In this document: positions 25,819 to 34,334 of the stretch, piece after piece
How the letters are laid out: each line of letters opens with the position of its first letter
Numbering within the stretch: the first letter of the stretch is position 1
Assembly: GCA_029210565.1 (NCBI GenBank)
Contig: JARGFQ010000005.1
Location: 218,988-282,987 of the forward strand
Length of the DNA stretch: 64,000 nucleotides
DNA from: Bacteroidales bacterium
GTDB lineage: Bacteria > Bacteroidota > Bacteroidia > Bacteroidales > VadinHA17
Direction of reading: 5' to 3'
Made by a program: the position numbers and the translations under genes
Notes under the pieces: model-generated
The model's input: only the letters and a program-made list of their open reading frames with translations
What the model was told of the DNA's origin: nothing
Database searches by the model: none

Positions 25819-26484
25819 TCAGAATCCGGGTATCTCATTGAAAGTGAGGTCCTCAGGGATTCGGAAGTATTTCCCGTCAACCGGCACATTGGTTTTGATG
25901 GAGGTGACTTCCTGGCGGGATACCATATCTCCTATTTTCATCTCCATCATCATCATAAGGCCATTCCATATAAGTACCTTGCCCATATCTCCCTTAAAGA
26001 CGGTGCACTGCTTGCCCTGGAACATTTCGGTTCCGCTTTTTGTCATTCCCATCTGTTCATACATACCGGCCATATATTCGAGAATATCTCCGCCGGATAA
26101 TTCCATCATCTGTTTTACCATCGGGTTTTTTGTTTTCATACCCTGGCTGGAATTCATATCCCACATGTACTGATCTTCACCAAGGGTCAGAGACCAACCC
26201 TTGCTCTCCTCGCCCTGTTGTACTATCTCTGCGTAAACAGCGCTCTTCACACCGTAGTCATCAAAGTACTGGGTTGATTTACCGGTTTTATCACCTGAGT
26301 AGGAGTACTCAATGATCCCTGATCTTACGCCGAGGGGTTTGCCCTTGCTGCCGGCATCAGGCACTGAAGCCTCGGTTACTTCCATGGTTTCATTGGTTGC
26401 AGGATTCTTTTTCTTCCCGCACCCCAGGAGGGTCAGCATAATCACAGCAGGTCCAAGAATGGTCAAGATACTCTTTGTCTTCAT
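25819..26484 (-). CDS. Lipoprotein of unknown function (DUF4412-like pattern)
   Basis: 221 residues with a signal peptide and lipobox (IMLTLLGCGKKK, Cys at 22). The mature part is beta-rich: GIIEYSYSGDKTGKSTQYFD, a Met-rich centre (MKTKNPMVKQMMELSGGD) and FQGKQCTVFKGDMGKVLIWNGLMMMMEM. The order of elements resembles the DUF4412 proteins at 15.4-16.9 kb, so a distant paralogue is possible. Convergent with the SDR gene (28 bases apart) and downstream of the OmpA gene by about 90 bases. Confidence 0.65.
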   Translation of the reverse strand: MKTKSILTILGPAVIMLTLLGCGKKKNPATNETMEVTEASVPDAGSKGKPLGVRSGIIEYSYSGDKTGKSTQYFDDYGVKSAVYAEIVQQGEESKGWSLTLGEDQYMWDMNSSQGMKTKNPMVKQMMELSGGDILEYMAGMYEQMGMTKSGTEMFQGKQCTVFKGDMGKVLIWNGLMMMMEMKIGDMVSRQEVTSIKTNVPVDGKYFRIPEDLTFNEIPGF

Positions 26485-26545
26485 AATTCTAATCCTCTTT
26501 ATCTTATACCTTCACAAATTCGCTTCGCGCATTCGCTCGGCGCTC

Positions 26546-26575
26546 GGCAGAGTCTCAAGCAAGCTTGATTCTGCC
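26546..26575. repeat. Inverted repeat immediately after the OmpA-family stop codon
   Basis: GGCAGA and TCTGCC arms (26546-26551, 26570-26575) enclose an inner CAAG/CTTG stem, so a stem-loop of about 30 bases touches the stop codon of the OmpA gene. It lacks a T-run. Further right (26515-26545) are repeated CGC/GCG-containing words (GCTCGGCGCTCGG), and a GAATTYGTGAAG word occurs both at the end of the gene and again beyond the hairpin. Confidence 0.45.
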
Positions 26576-27838
26576 TCACTTCTTCACGAATTCGACGCGC
26601 CGGTTATTGGCTTTGCCTTCAGGGGTAGCGTTGGTATCGAGAGGCTTGTTCTCACCCCATCCTTTTGATGTTAAACGGTTGGCGTCAATACCCATCTTCT
26701 TCATTGTGCTGACAACGGTGGCGGCACGCTGTTCCGAGAGCGTCTGGTTCAAAGCATCATCACCGTCGCTGTCGGTATGACCCTCCACGCTGAAGCTGAT
26801 CTCGGGATGATCTTTCATCAGGGTGGTTATCTCATTTATGATGCCCATTGATTCAGGCCGCAATGTGGCTTTGTTCACATCGAAGCGTATGCCGTTGGAG
26901 ATGATCTTGCCATCCTGCAGGAATTTTTCATACAGTTTCTGACCAGCCTCGGCAAAGCGTATATTTTTTATCATACTATTTGTTCCCTCTTTGCTGGAAT
27001 AGCTTCCGAAAATCGTTATGCCTTGAGGATTGCCACTTATATTTGGCACATTCAGCAGCCTGGTATCGTTTAAATAGACTTTCAATGACCTCTTGTTAAA
27101 TAGCAGAGAGACATGATACCAGCCTTCGGTTTTGCAAAAAGATGATTTGCTGGCATCAGGGTACCAACCCTGAAATGACCCTTGTGACATTTGGTTCCAG
27201 TAGGTCTTTACATCATCTATTCCAGTACCTTTTTGGTTTTTTCTATCGTTAAAGAAAATTGTATAGTTCTGGTAGTTTTGATCTTCGAAAAAATAGCAAT
27301 CAAATTCCAGTGTGAAGATGTCAGGAAGATAGTCCTGTGTGGGATTTTTTATAAAAGGTACAATCTCGGAAGCGACCCGAAACAGGATCACATTTTCACC
27401 CCCGAACTCTGCGATCTCCACGTTGCCGTTGTGCAGATCCCATCGTGAAGGGAACTCGCCATTCATCTCTCCTTCGAGGTTGTCCTCAAAAATAATTTTG
27501 TCGCCTGGCACAAAATCATATTTGGCCCAGTTCAGGACGGGATCTGATTTTTTGCCGGCAGAGGAGCCCTTCTCATCCCCGCTGCCGGGTCCGGCAGCTT
27601 CACTGGCATTAGCAGCATCGGCATCTTTGTCCTTCTTGTCCTTTTTCTTGAAGAGATTGCCAATACCTTCTTCAATCTTATCATAACCTTTGTCTATGGT
27701 TTTGTCAATGCCCCTGTTGGTCCTGTTCTCACCCTCTTTCTTGACTATCTTAAGCGGATTTTTGATCTGAGACTGTGCTTCGGGGGTGAAGCAGAACAGG
27801 AGTGCAATAATTACGGTGAAAATTACTGAATACTTCAT
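26576..27838 (-). CDS. OmpA-family outer-membrane protein with lectin-like middle domain
   Basis: 420 residues. Signal peptide (MKYSVIFTVIIALLFCFTPEAQSQ), a Lys/Asp-rich linker (about 30-100), a beta-sandwich region of about 180 residues (FEDNLEGEMNGEFPSRWDLHNGN, FTLEFDCYFFEDQNYQNYTIFF), and a C-terminal OmpA peptidoglycan-binding domain (about 305-420): RPESMGIINEITTLMKDHPE, FSVEGHTDSDGDDALN, LSEQRAATVV, NRRVEFVKK. It should link the outer membrane to the wall, with a surface or periplasmic binding module. The leader and first codons are a duplicate of those of the Ig-like protein at 17.2-19.0 kb, which suggests shared control. Confidence 0.88.
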   Translation of the reverse strand: MKYSVIFTVIIALLFCFTPEAQSQIKNPLKIVKKEGENRTNRGIDKTIDKGYDKIEEGIGNLFKKKDKKDKDADAANASEAAGPGSGDEKGSSAGKKSDPVLNWAKYDFVPGDKIIFEDNLEGEMNGEFPSRWDLHNGNVEIAEFGGENVILFRVASEIVPFIKNPTQDYLPDIFTLEFDCYFFEDQNYQNYTIFFNDRKNQKGTGIDDVKTYWNQMSQGSFQGWYPDASKSSFCKTEGWYHVSLLFNKRSLKVYLNDTRLLNVPNISGNPQGITIFGSYSSKEGTNSMIKNIRFAEAGQKLYEKFLQDGKIISNGIRFDVNKATLRPESMGIINEITTLMKDHPEISFSVEGHTDSDGDDALNQTLSEQRAATVVSTMKKMGIDANRLTSKGWGENKPLDTNATPEGKANNRRVEFVKK

Positions 27839-27922
27839 GGCCTTAAGTTTTTACGGAAAGTTAATCCCTGATAAGGCCTGAATCAACAGCAAATGAGTAA
27901 AGGCGGGTTTTGGATTAGTATT
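27838..27922 (-). repeat. Leader element, copy 2 (upstream of the OmpA-family gene)
   Basis: Second copy of the element described at 19016-19101. The core is at 27882-27922 and about 43 bases separate it from the ATG, as in the first copy. Identity drops between the core and the start codon and resumes at the start codon. Confidence 0.75.
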
Positions 27923-27927
27923 GTAAG

Positions 27928-28007
27928 GATTTGCGACTTAAGATTTGCGACTTTCGATTTTATTCACATAATACACTACTGCCTGTTGCCTACTGCCTAT
28001 TGCCTTA
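27928..28007 (+). repeat. Heptanucleotide-period repeat array
   Basis: Two blocks of exact 7-base units. Five units follow the pattern GAYTTNN (GATTTGC, GACTTAA, GATTTGC, GACTTTC, GATTTTA; 27928-27962), and four follow TGCCTNN (TGCCTGT, TGCCTAC, TGCCTAT, TGCCTTA; 27980-28007). It lies about 45 bases beyond the stop codon of the LytTR regulator gene. Related arrays are at 39668, 55091 and 58074. Confidence 0.8.
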
Positions 28008-28052
28008 GTAGACAGCCGATTAAGCCAGGAATGATGGGAAATCCGGTGTTTA

Positions 28053-28805
28053 TTACTCGTACAGATGATCAGTGATAGCTTGCAGCACTTTCTGCTTCAG
28101 GTTGGGGGAGACGGACACGGTGGTGCCATCCTTCAGCTGAAGGTAGCCGCCGTCGTGTTTGAAGAATTTGTCAATATGGGTCAGGTTGACGAGGTGTGAC
28201 TGGTGTACGCGGATTATACCCGAGCCGCTGAGCATGGCCTCGTACTCCTTGATGGTACGCGATACCATTATATGCTTCCCTCCTGTGAGATGAAAATGGG
28301 TATAGTTGCTCTCAGCCTCGGCACGTACTATGTCATCAACGGAAATAAGTTGTAAAGCATCAGAGGTTCTGAGAATTATCCGTTTTAAAATCTTTTTGCC
28401 TTCCAGGTTTTCACTGAGAGCTAGCATCTTGAGTTGTTCTTCCTCGTGGTTGATTATCTCCCGCGCCTTCTCTATTGCAGTAGTCAGCTCATCAGTGTCG
28501 ATCGGCTTGAGGATGTAGTCGAGCGCGCTGACCTTTATGGCATCCAGGGCATACTCCTGGTGACCGGTAATGAAGATGGTGCGGAAACGCACGGGTGAGA
28601 GCCTCTTCAGCAGGTCAAAGCCGAGTCCGTCGGGTAGTTCGACATCGAGAAAAAGGAGGTCGGGCTCATGCTCCGTGACAGCGGTATATCCCTCTTCCAC
28701 TGACCCGGCATGACCACTGACAATTATGTCCGGAAAACTCTCCCTGAGCAGGGCTGAAATGGTATTCCTGATTGCCGGTTCATCATCTACAATTATCGCC
28801 TTCAT
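28053..28805 (-). CDS. LytTR-family response regulator
   Basis: 250 residues. Receiver domain (about 1-120) with VDDEP at the start, the phospho-acceptor Asp in LLFLDVELPDG, Thr/Ser in FITGHQEYA and Lys in YILKPID. The C-terminal LytTR DNA-binding domain (about 145-245) includes ILRTSDALQLISVDDIVRAEAESNYT, GGKHIMVSRTIKEYE and VHQSHLVNLTHIDKF. It sits 14 bases after the sensor kinase gene on the same strand, so they form a cognate pair. Targets are unknown. Confidence 0.93.
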   Translation of the reverse strand: MKAIIVDDEPAIRNTISALLRESFPDIIVSGHAGSVEEGYTAVTEHEPDLLFLDVELPDGLGFDLLKRLSPVRFRTIFITGHQEYALDAIKVSALDYILKPIDTDELTTAIEKAREIINHEEEQLKMLALSENLEGKKILKRIILRTSDALQLISVDDIVRAEAESNYTHFHLTGGKHIMVSRTIKEYEAMLSGSGIIRVHQSHLVNLTHIDKFFKHDGGYLQLKDGTTVSVSPNLKQKVLQAITDHLYE

Positions 28806-28819
28806 CTCATCCAGGTTTT

Positions 28820-30979
28820 TTAGGCATAAATCTTTATAGAGGGAAGCATCATCACAACTTTTGTTCCGGCAGCGGCTCCTTCTTCGAAGAGATCAATAAT
28901 CTTATAACTTATCTGTTTATCTTTTAGTATTTTTCTGAAGTGCTCGAGCCGTTTTTCAGTAAGTTGTGTTGAGACCGACTGTTTCTTAACGGTTGGTTTG
29001 ATCCCGGCAGCCTTTTCCCGGCCTATGCCGTTGTCAGTTACCTCGAGCATGATAAGCCCCTCTTTGAAAGTATAGCTTATCCTTATCCTGCCTTTCTCCT
29101 TCAGAGGCAGCAGGCCGTGTTCGATAGAGTTCTCAACGCATGGCTGGGCAAGCATGGGAGGGACGGAAACATTCTCAGGATCAATTGATTGATCCACGTT
29201 GATGTCGTATTCAAATCCGGTTTCAAATCTGAGTTGCTGAACATCCATGTAATATTTCAGTGTTTCGATCTCCTTCTCCAGCGGGATATATTCCTCGCGT
29301 GAGTTTTCAAGTATATTGCGCATCAGCCTTGCTATCTTTGTCAGGAAGGCGTTGGCCTTTTTCGGTTTGTCAGCCATTATGAGATCCTGTATTGCGCACA
29401 GTGAGTTGAAGATGAAATGTGGATTCATCTGGGCTCTCAGCAGCCTCTGCTCGAGGTCGATCTGCGAATATTTTGCCATCAGGCGGGTGTGCCGTAGGTA
29501 GAGGAGAGAGATGAGGGCGACAAGAATAAGAAGAATAGCAAGTCCTCTGAGATAGAGTCCCTGCTGTCTGATCTTCTGGTCGCGTACCATCTTTTCCTGC
29601 AGCTGTATATATTCAGCCTCCTTCTGCTGCTTGTCGAAATCGTACTGGATCTCCATTCGGGTGACCTGCTTAAAGAATTCGTCGTTGCTGATGCTGTCTT
29701 TCAGCTGCATGTGTTCCCTGAGATACCGGTATGCCAGGTCATCTCTTCCTGTCTTGCCGTATATGTCGCTGAGCAGCAGCGAGGCGTCAGAGACGATCAG
29801 GGGGAGGTCCTTTTCCTTGCCCAGCCTATAGGCCGTGAGACTGTTCGAAGATGCCTGGTTGTAGTTACCGCGAGACTGCCAGATGTTACCAAGGGTTATA
29901 TAGTATTCCGGAGGGACAGGCAGGTCATTGTCCGAGGTTATGGTCATAGCCCTTGTCATGTACCACAGGGCGGAATCGGGATGTGACAGATGAAGCAGTG
30001 TGGAAGCCATATTATAGCAGCTGGAAGCTTCTCCCGAGGGGAAGTTCATCACTCGGTTCAGGTTCAGGCTTTTGCGCTGATACACGAGAGCGCTGTCGAA
30101 TGCACCCCGGGAGTTATGAATCTGAGCTATTGTGTTACAGATCTTACTCACCTCCCAGAGATCATTCCTTTTCTCCGACAGTGAGAGATGCTTCCTGCTG
30201 AATTCCAGAGCCTTTTCATAGTCCTTCTGGAAGTAGTAGGCCAGGCCGATACTTCCGAATGCGATTGACATTCCGGCACTGTCCCCCTTTAATTCCCATA
30301 TTTTCAGGGCCTTGAAGTAGGCATCGATAGCCTGGCTGAAGAGAGCCATCTCCTTGTAAATGTTACCGAGGCTGTTTGTGGCGTTTGCCAGGGGGAGAGT
30401 GTCCTTCACCTCGCCGGCGGTGGTGATGGCTCTTTCGATATAGCCTTTCGCTGCCTCCAGATCCTGTCTCTGCCGTGCCAGGTATGAGAGGGCGTTAAGG
30501 CTGTTGATCATGCCCCGGTAATCACCTGCCTCCTCAAAATATTCCAGCGCCAGGTTGCTGTATTTTTCCGATGAGACCAGGTCGCCTTTGAAGCTATAGA
30601 CATAAGAGAGACCGTAGCAGGCCCGGGCCTGTCCGGCAATGTCACCGTTCTCTTCATAGGCGGAGAGTGCCAGCTTATTGTAATAATGTGCGCTGTCGCC
30701 CTGGTTGTATTTGGCCAGGTAGGCCATACCCAGGGCAAGGGAAGCATCGGCGATGCCTTTTTTGTAGCCTGAAGCCCGGGATGCACTCAGTGACTGGTGG
30801 GCCATCAGTATCGACAGGTCGGGGTTTCTGCGGGCATTGATATATGCGTCGGTTGACCGTCTGTTAATGAGTACAGTATCAATGTTATCCTGGAACGAGG
30901 CTCTTGCTTCCTGTGAAAGGGGAAGCAGCATCAGCAGAATTACAAGGGAGACCGCGCGGGTTATCATTGATAACAACAT
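28820..30979 (-). CDS. TPR-containing LytS-type sensor histidine kinase
   Basis: 719 residues. Signal or first membrane segment (about 7-28), then six to eight TPR units (about 60-430) in the periplasm, for example AQARACYGLSYVYSFKGDLVSSEKYSNLALEY. A transmembrane helix follows (about 478-498, GLYLRGLAILLILVALISLLYL region). The cytosolic His_kinase domain starts with RAQMNPHFIFNSL (phospho-acceptor His) and ends with an HATPase region: PCVENSIEHGLLP and VTDNGIGREKA. Partner of the LytTR regulator 14 bases downstream. The TPR array suggests sensing through a protein or peptide partner. Confidence 0.92.
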   Translation of the reverse strand: MLLSMITRAVSLVILLMLLPLSQEARASFQDNIDTVLINRRSTDAYINARRNPDLSILMAHQSLSASRASGYKKGIADASLALGMAYLAKYNQGDSAHYYNKLALSAYEENGDIAGQARACYGLSYVYSFKGDLVSSEKYSNLALEYFEEAGDYRGMINSLNALSYLARQRQDLEAAKGYIERAITTAGEVKDTLPLANATNSLGNIYKEMALFSQAIDAYFKALKIWELKGDSAGMSIAFGSIGLAYYFQKDYEKALEFSRKHLSLSEKRNDLWEVSKICNTIAQIHNSRGAFDSALVYQRKSLNLNRVMNFPSGEASSCYNMASTLLHLSHPDSALWYMTRAMTITSDNDLPVPPEYYITLGNIWQSRGNYNQASSNSLTAYRLGKEKDLPLIVSDASLLLSDIYGKTGRDDLAYRYLREHMQLKDSISNDEFFKQVTRMEIQYDFDKQQKEAEYIQLQEKMVRDQKIRQQGLYLRGLAILLILVALISLLYLRHTRLMAKYSQIDLEQRLLRAQMNPHFIFNSLCAIQDLIMADKPKKANAFLTKIARLMRNILENSREEYIPLEKEIETLKYYMDVQQLRFETGFEYDINVDQSIDPENVSVPPMLAQPCVENSIEHGLLPLKEKGRIRISYTFKEGLIMLEVTDNGIGREKAAGIKPTVKKQSVSTQLTEKRLEHFRKILKDKQISYKIIDLFEEGAAAGTKVVMMLPSIKIYA

Positions 30980-31037
30980 TTTATGGAAACCAGAAACCTA
31001 ATTTCGCAATAATCCCGGTCTTTTCAAAAAGTCCGGC

Positions 31038-31757
31038 TCAGAATGCAATGATTTCAGTCCTGACGTTTAATGCATCGGCCTGCAGCAGGCGTCCGGAAAG
31101 CACTTCGCCGGCGCCGGTGATGATCTTAATAACCTCGCAGACCTGGTATGAGCCTATGATCCCGGGAAGGGCTCCTATCACACCCTGTTCCGAGGGGGTG
31201 GCATCTGCCGCATCGCGTGTCTCTTCGGGGTAGAGATCCCGGTATGAGGGTCCTACCATGTAATTGAACACCGATACCTGACCCATAAATTGGCTGACAG
31301 CGCCGTATACCATCGGGATGCCGGCAGCGTGGGTGGCATCACTGAGCAGATATCTCGATGCGAAGTTGTCGGTGCAGTCGACCGCAATGTCATATCCCTG
31401 CAGCAGCTCTGCCGCGTTCTCTTCACAAAATCTCACGGGATAAGTGCGCACCGTTATCAGGGGATTGAGATCTGCGAGTCTTTTGGCGGCGGCCTCCACC
31501 TTGGGGCGGGATATATCACCGGTATCATAGAGTATCTGCCTCTGGAGGTTACCGGGTTGAACCTCGTCATGGTCGACTATGCCGAGAGTGCCTACCCCTG
31601 CTGCAGCGAGATACATCAGTACCGGTGATCCCAGACCGCCGGCGCCGATGACCAGAACCGCCGCATTACGCAGCTTCTCCTGTCCCGGTTCACCGATCTC
31701 CGGGATGATTATCTGCCTGTTGTATCTCTCCAGTTCACTGTCGGATAATAGTGACAT
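31038..31757 (-). CDS. ThiF/MoeB/HesA-family E1-like adenylyltransferase
   Basis: Activates the C-terminal Gly of a ubiquitin-like sulfur carrier (ThiS or MoaD) with ATP. Motifs: RYNRQIIIPEIGEPGQ, the ATP site VIGAGGLGSPVLMYLAAAGVG, the DHDEVQPGNLQRQ loop and DCTDNFASRYL. 239 residues, near the family minimum. The two CxxC zinc pairs of MoeB/ThiF are missing: GPSYRDLYP and TPSEQGVIGALPG stand in their place. The putative sulfur carrier is not nearby, so thiF and moeB cannot be told apart. Divergent from the serpin gene across 104 bases. Confidence 0.85.
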   Translation of the reverse strand: MSLLSDSELERYNRQIIIPEIGEPGQEKLRNAAVLVIGAGGLGSPVLMYLAAAGVGTLGIVDHDEVQPGNLQRQILYDTGDISRPKVEAAAKRLADLNPLITVRTYPVRFCEENAAELLQGYDIAVDCTDNFASRYLLSDATHAAGIPMVYGAVSQFMGQVSVFNYMVGPSYRDLYPEETRDAADATPSEQGVIGALPGIIGSYQVCEVIKIITGAGEVLSGRLLQADALNVRTEIIAF

Positions 31758-31861
31758 AACCTCTGCACTTTTACATTTGGTTCAGTGATTTAAATGTAAG
31801 AAAAAAACAGTTACGGTATGATTTTTGTGCATTTTGCCTGTAAACCTATTCTACCTCAGTC

Positions 31862-33106
31862 ATGAAAAATCAGATAACAGGCCTTGCAGTGCTTTTAATT
31901 GCGGCCGTAACCGTGATGGCTGCCTCGTGCGAGAGGCAGAAGGATGATCCTCTCCCGGGTGACCCGGTGCCCATAGAGCTGACGCTGAAACAGAAGGAAG
32001 TAGTTGATTCGGCCAACAAGTTTGCCTTTGACATTTTCAAACCCCTGATCGGGGAGACCAAGGGTTCTGAGAATCTGATGATATCACCCTTCAGCATCAC
32101 CAGCGCCCTTTCCATGGTGCTCAACGGCGCTGCCGGCGAGACTTTCGACGCGGTGAGGCATACGCTGAGATATGACGCCAGGACTATCGAGGAGGTCAAT
32201 GAGACCTATCTAAGGCTGATGAAGGAGATGGTCCCGGTAGACCCGCGTGTGGTGATGGAGATAGCCAATTCGGTATGGGTGGAGAAGAGACTCACGGTGA
32301 AGCAACCCTTTATTGATGCCCTCAAGATCTGGTATCTGGCAGAAGCGCGTAATATCGACGTGACGGACCCGGATGCCGTGGATATGGTCAACTACTGGAT
32401 AGAGGAGAAGACACACGACAAGATACAGGATATGCTCGATTATCTGAGTCCTGACCTTGCCATGCTGCTCATCAACGCCATCTATTTCAACGGTAAGTGG
32501 AGGTACCAGTTTGACGCAGAAGATACTCAGAACAGGCCGTTTTACATCACACCCGGTGAATCGGTGCAGGTGCCCATGATGTACCAGGAGGAGAACTTTG
32601 CTGTGACCGGCACGGAGAATGCCACTCTTGTTGAGCTTCCGTACGGGCAGGGTAACTACTCTATGGTGGTAATGCTGCCCGATGAAGGGGTATCGCTGAC
32701 CGAGGCTTCTGCCACACTCAATTCAGAGAACTGGGCAGAGTGGATGCATCAGCTGTCATTTAGCACTACCGAGGTTCATCTGAGCCTGCCGAAGTTTGAA
32801 TATGAATACAAGCGCGAGCTCAAGGATGACCTTGCTGCGCTCGGCATGGGAATAGCTTTTTCGGGAGCTGCTGACTTTAGCAACATCACTGACCAGGGGA
32901 TATTTATTTCAAGGGTAATTCATCAGACATATATCAGGACCGATGAAGAGGGTACGGAGGCTGCTGCTGCCACCGTTGTTGAGTTTGAATTAACCACGAT
33001 GCCATCGACCACCGTGGTGAACGTAAACCGTCCGTTCCTCTATTTCATCAGGGAGACCACCACGGGAACGATAGTGTTCATGGGGCAGGTTGTTGACCCG
33101 AGGTAA
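31862..33106 (+). CDS. Serpin-family lipoprotein
   Basis: 414 residues: signal peptide and lipobox (VMAASC, Cys at about 23), then a full serpin fold (LMISPFSITSALSMVLNGAAGET, LINAIYFNGKWRYQFD, FLYFIRETTTGTIVFMGQVVDP). The hinge of the reactive-centre loop is EEGTEAAAATVVEFEL, with the small residues needed for loop insertion, so it should inhibit serine or cysteine peptidases. By the usual hinge-to-P1 spacing the scissile bond falls near Leu-Thr-Thr-Met; the exact P1 is inferred. It is probably on the cell surface or in the periplasm, where it might guard against exported or host-type proteases. Confidence 0.93.
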   Translation: MKNQITGLAVLLIAAVTVMAASCERQKDDPLPGDPVPIELTLKQKEVVDSANKFAFDIFKPLIGETKGSENLMISPFSITSALSMVLNGAAGETFDAVRHTLRYDARTIEEVNETYLRLMKEMVPVDPRVVMEIANSVWVEKRLTVKQPFIDALKIWYLAEARNIDVTDPDAVDMVNYWIEEKTHDKIQDMLDYLSPDLAMLLINAIYFNGKWRYQFDAEDTQNRPFYITPGESVQVPMMYQEENFAVTGTENATLVELPYGQGNYSMVVMLPDEGVSLTEASATLNSENWAEWMHQLSFSTTEVHLSLPKFEYEYKRELKDDLAALGMGIAFSGAADFSNITDQGIFISRVIHQTYIRTDEEGTEAAAATVVEFELTTMPSTTVVNVNRPFLYFIRETTTGTIVFMGQVVDPR

Positions 33107-33321
33107 ACAGGCTTTTGTTCTTATGTGTTTACATGCCGCCTCTGACTGGTTCTGTGGCGTTAAATACCCACGTCTGCATGGTATGGCAAAGAATTATTAA
33201 TGTCCTTTCAGGTCCTCTTCCTGGAGGGTTCCGGAACTGATTTAAACTGATCTAAACTTTTATTTCGGGGTCGGTTTGATCGATTATTGTGATTCCGGGA
33301 AAAACCGGTTACTTTACGGTG

Positions 33322-34218
33322 ATGAACCTGACCTACATTGATTTTCTTGTCAGCGCTGTGCTGGCCACTATTATGTTCGGTGTTGGGCTGTCGATCAACT
33401 TCAATGATCTCAGGCAGATATACCGGTCGCCCAAAGCATTTGTGCTGGGACTGATCTCGCAGATGATTTTGCTGCCGCTCATCGTCTTCCTGATAGTGGG
33501 ATTTACTGATCTGCCGCCTGTCATAAAGGTTGGCTTCATCATTCTCTCAGCCTGTCCGGGAGGTACCACATCAGGATTTGTCACTGTTCTCTTCCGCGGC
33601 AATGTTGCCCTATCCGTATCACTGATAACCGTTAACAGTCTCATAACCCTTGTAACGATACCGCTGCTGGTCAATATTGCGCTTACTGTTTTTACCGGCA
33701 GGCATTCACCCTTCGAGCTGCCGCTGGCCCAGACCTTCCTTCAGATCTTTTTTGTGACCCTCCTGCCTGCTTTCAGCGGGGTGCTATTGAGATATTACCG
33801 TGAGAAGATCGCCGACAGGATACAAAAGCCGGTACGAACAGCGATGATCATACTCTTTGCAGGGGTCTATACACTGATAGCCTTTGCCGACGAGTCCAAG
33901 GGTGGTTCCGGCATTACCGCTGCCGACCTCTGGAGCATCCTTCCTTATGCCGTCATCATAAACCTGGCAGGTTTCGCTGCCGGGATGGCGATGGGCTTAT
34001 TCGGCAAGACAGGCATCAGGACCTCCTGGACCATCGGCATCGAGGTGGCACTGCAGAACACCACCCTGGCGTTGCTGGTAGCCGGCACACTTATCCAGAG
34101 CAACGAGATGGTCAAGCCTGCACTGGTATATGCACTCTTCTCGTTCTGGACGGCATTGATCTATGGGATTGCCGTCAAGTGGTACAATAAGTCCAGGTTG
34201 TTCGGCGAGTTTAATTAG
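33322..34218 (+). CDS. Bile acid:sodium symporter (BASS) family transporter
   Basis: 298 residues from my start, about nine or ten transmembrane helices and hardly any loops. Family features: FGVGLSINFNDLRQIYRSPKAFV near the N terminus, SACPGGTTSGFVTVLFRGNVALSVSLITVNSL with the conserved small residues of the sodium and substrate crossover, and SWTIGIEVALQNTTLALLVAG. Bacterial members import or export organic anions with sodium; the substrate here is unknown. I prefer the ATG at 33322 (MNLTYIDFLV) over the GTG at 33289, because it starts at the first helix. The 215 bases before it contain nothing I recognise. Confidence 0.88.
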   Translation: MNLTYIDFLVSAVLATIMFGVGLSINFNDLRQIYRSPKAFVLGLISQMILLPLIVFLIVGFTDLPPVIKVGFIILSACPGGTTSGFVTVLFRGNVALSVSLITVNSLITLVTIPLLVNIALTVFTGRHSPFELPLAQTFLQIFFVTLLPAFSGVLLRYYREKIADRIQKPVRTAMIILFAGVYTLIAFADESKGGSGITAADLWSILPYAVIINLAGFAAGMAMGLFGKTGIRTSWTIGIEVALQNTTLALLVAGTLIQSNEMVKPALVYALFSFWTALIYGIAVKWYNKSRLFGEFN

Positions 34219-34283
34219 AAATCCGGCCAGCCGGTGCCTCAATACTTTCTTTTTCCCTCCCTGCAAGCCGGCTGCTCGCGGTT

Positions 34284-34300
34284 ATGACCCACCGGGTCAT
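34284..34300. terminator. Perfect inverted repeat between convergent genes
   Basis: ATGACCC and GGGTCAT arms (7 bp, loop ACC) lie between the stop codons of the BASS transporter (34218) and the hexosaminidase (34335). Without a T-run it is only a weak terminator candidate, possibly serving both strands. Confidence 0.35.
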
Positions 34301-34334
34301 TACTCTTCGCTCGCCCCTTTATTCCCTTAAAAGT

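Noticed and set aside
27980..28007. CRISPR-like array at the heptad repeats
   Set aside because: Units are only 7 bases with no spacers and no cas genes in the window.
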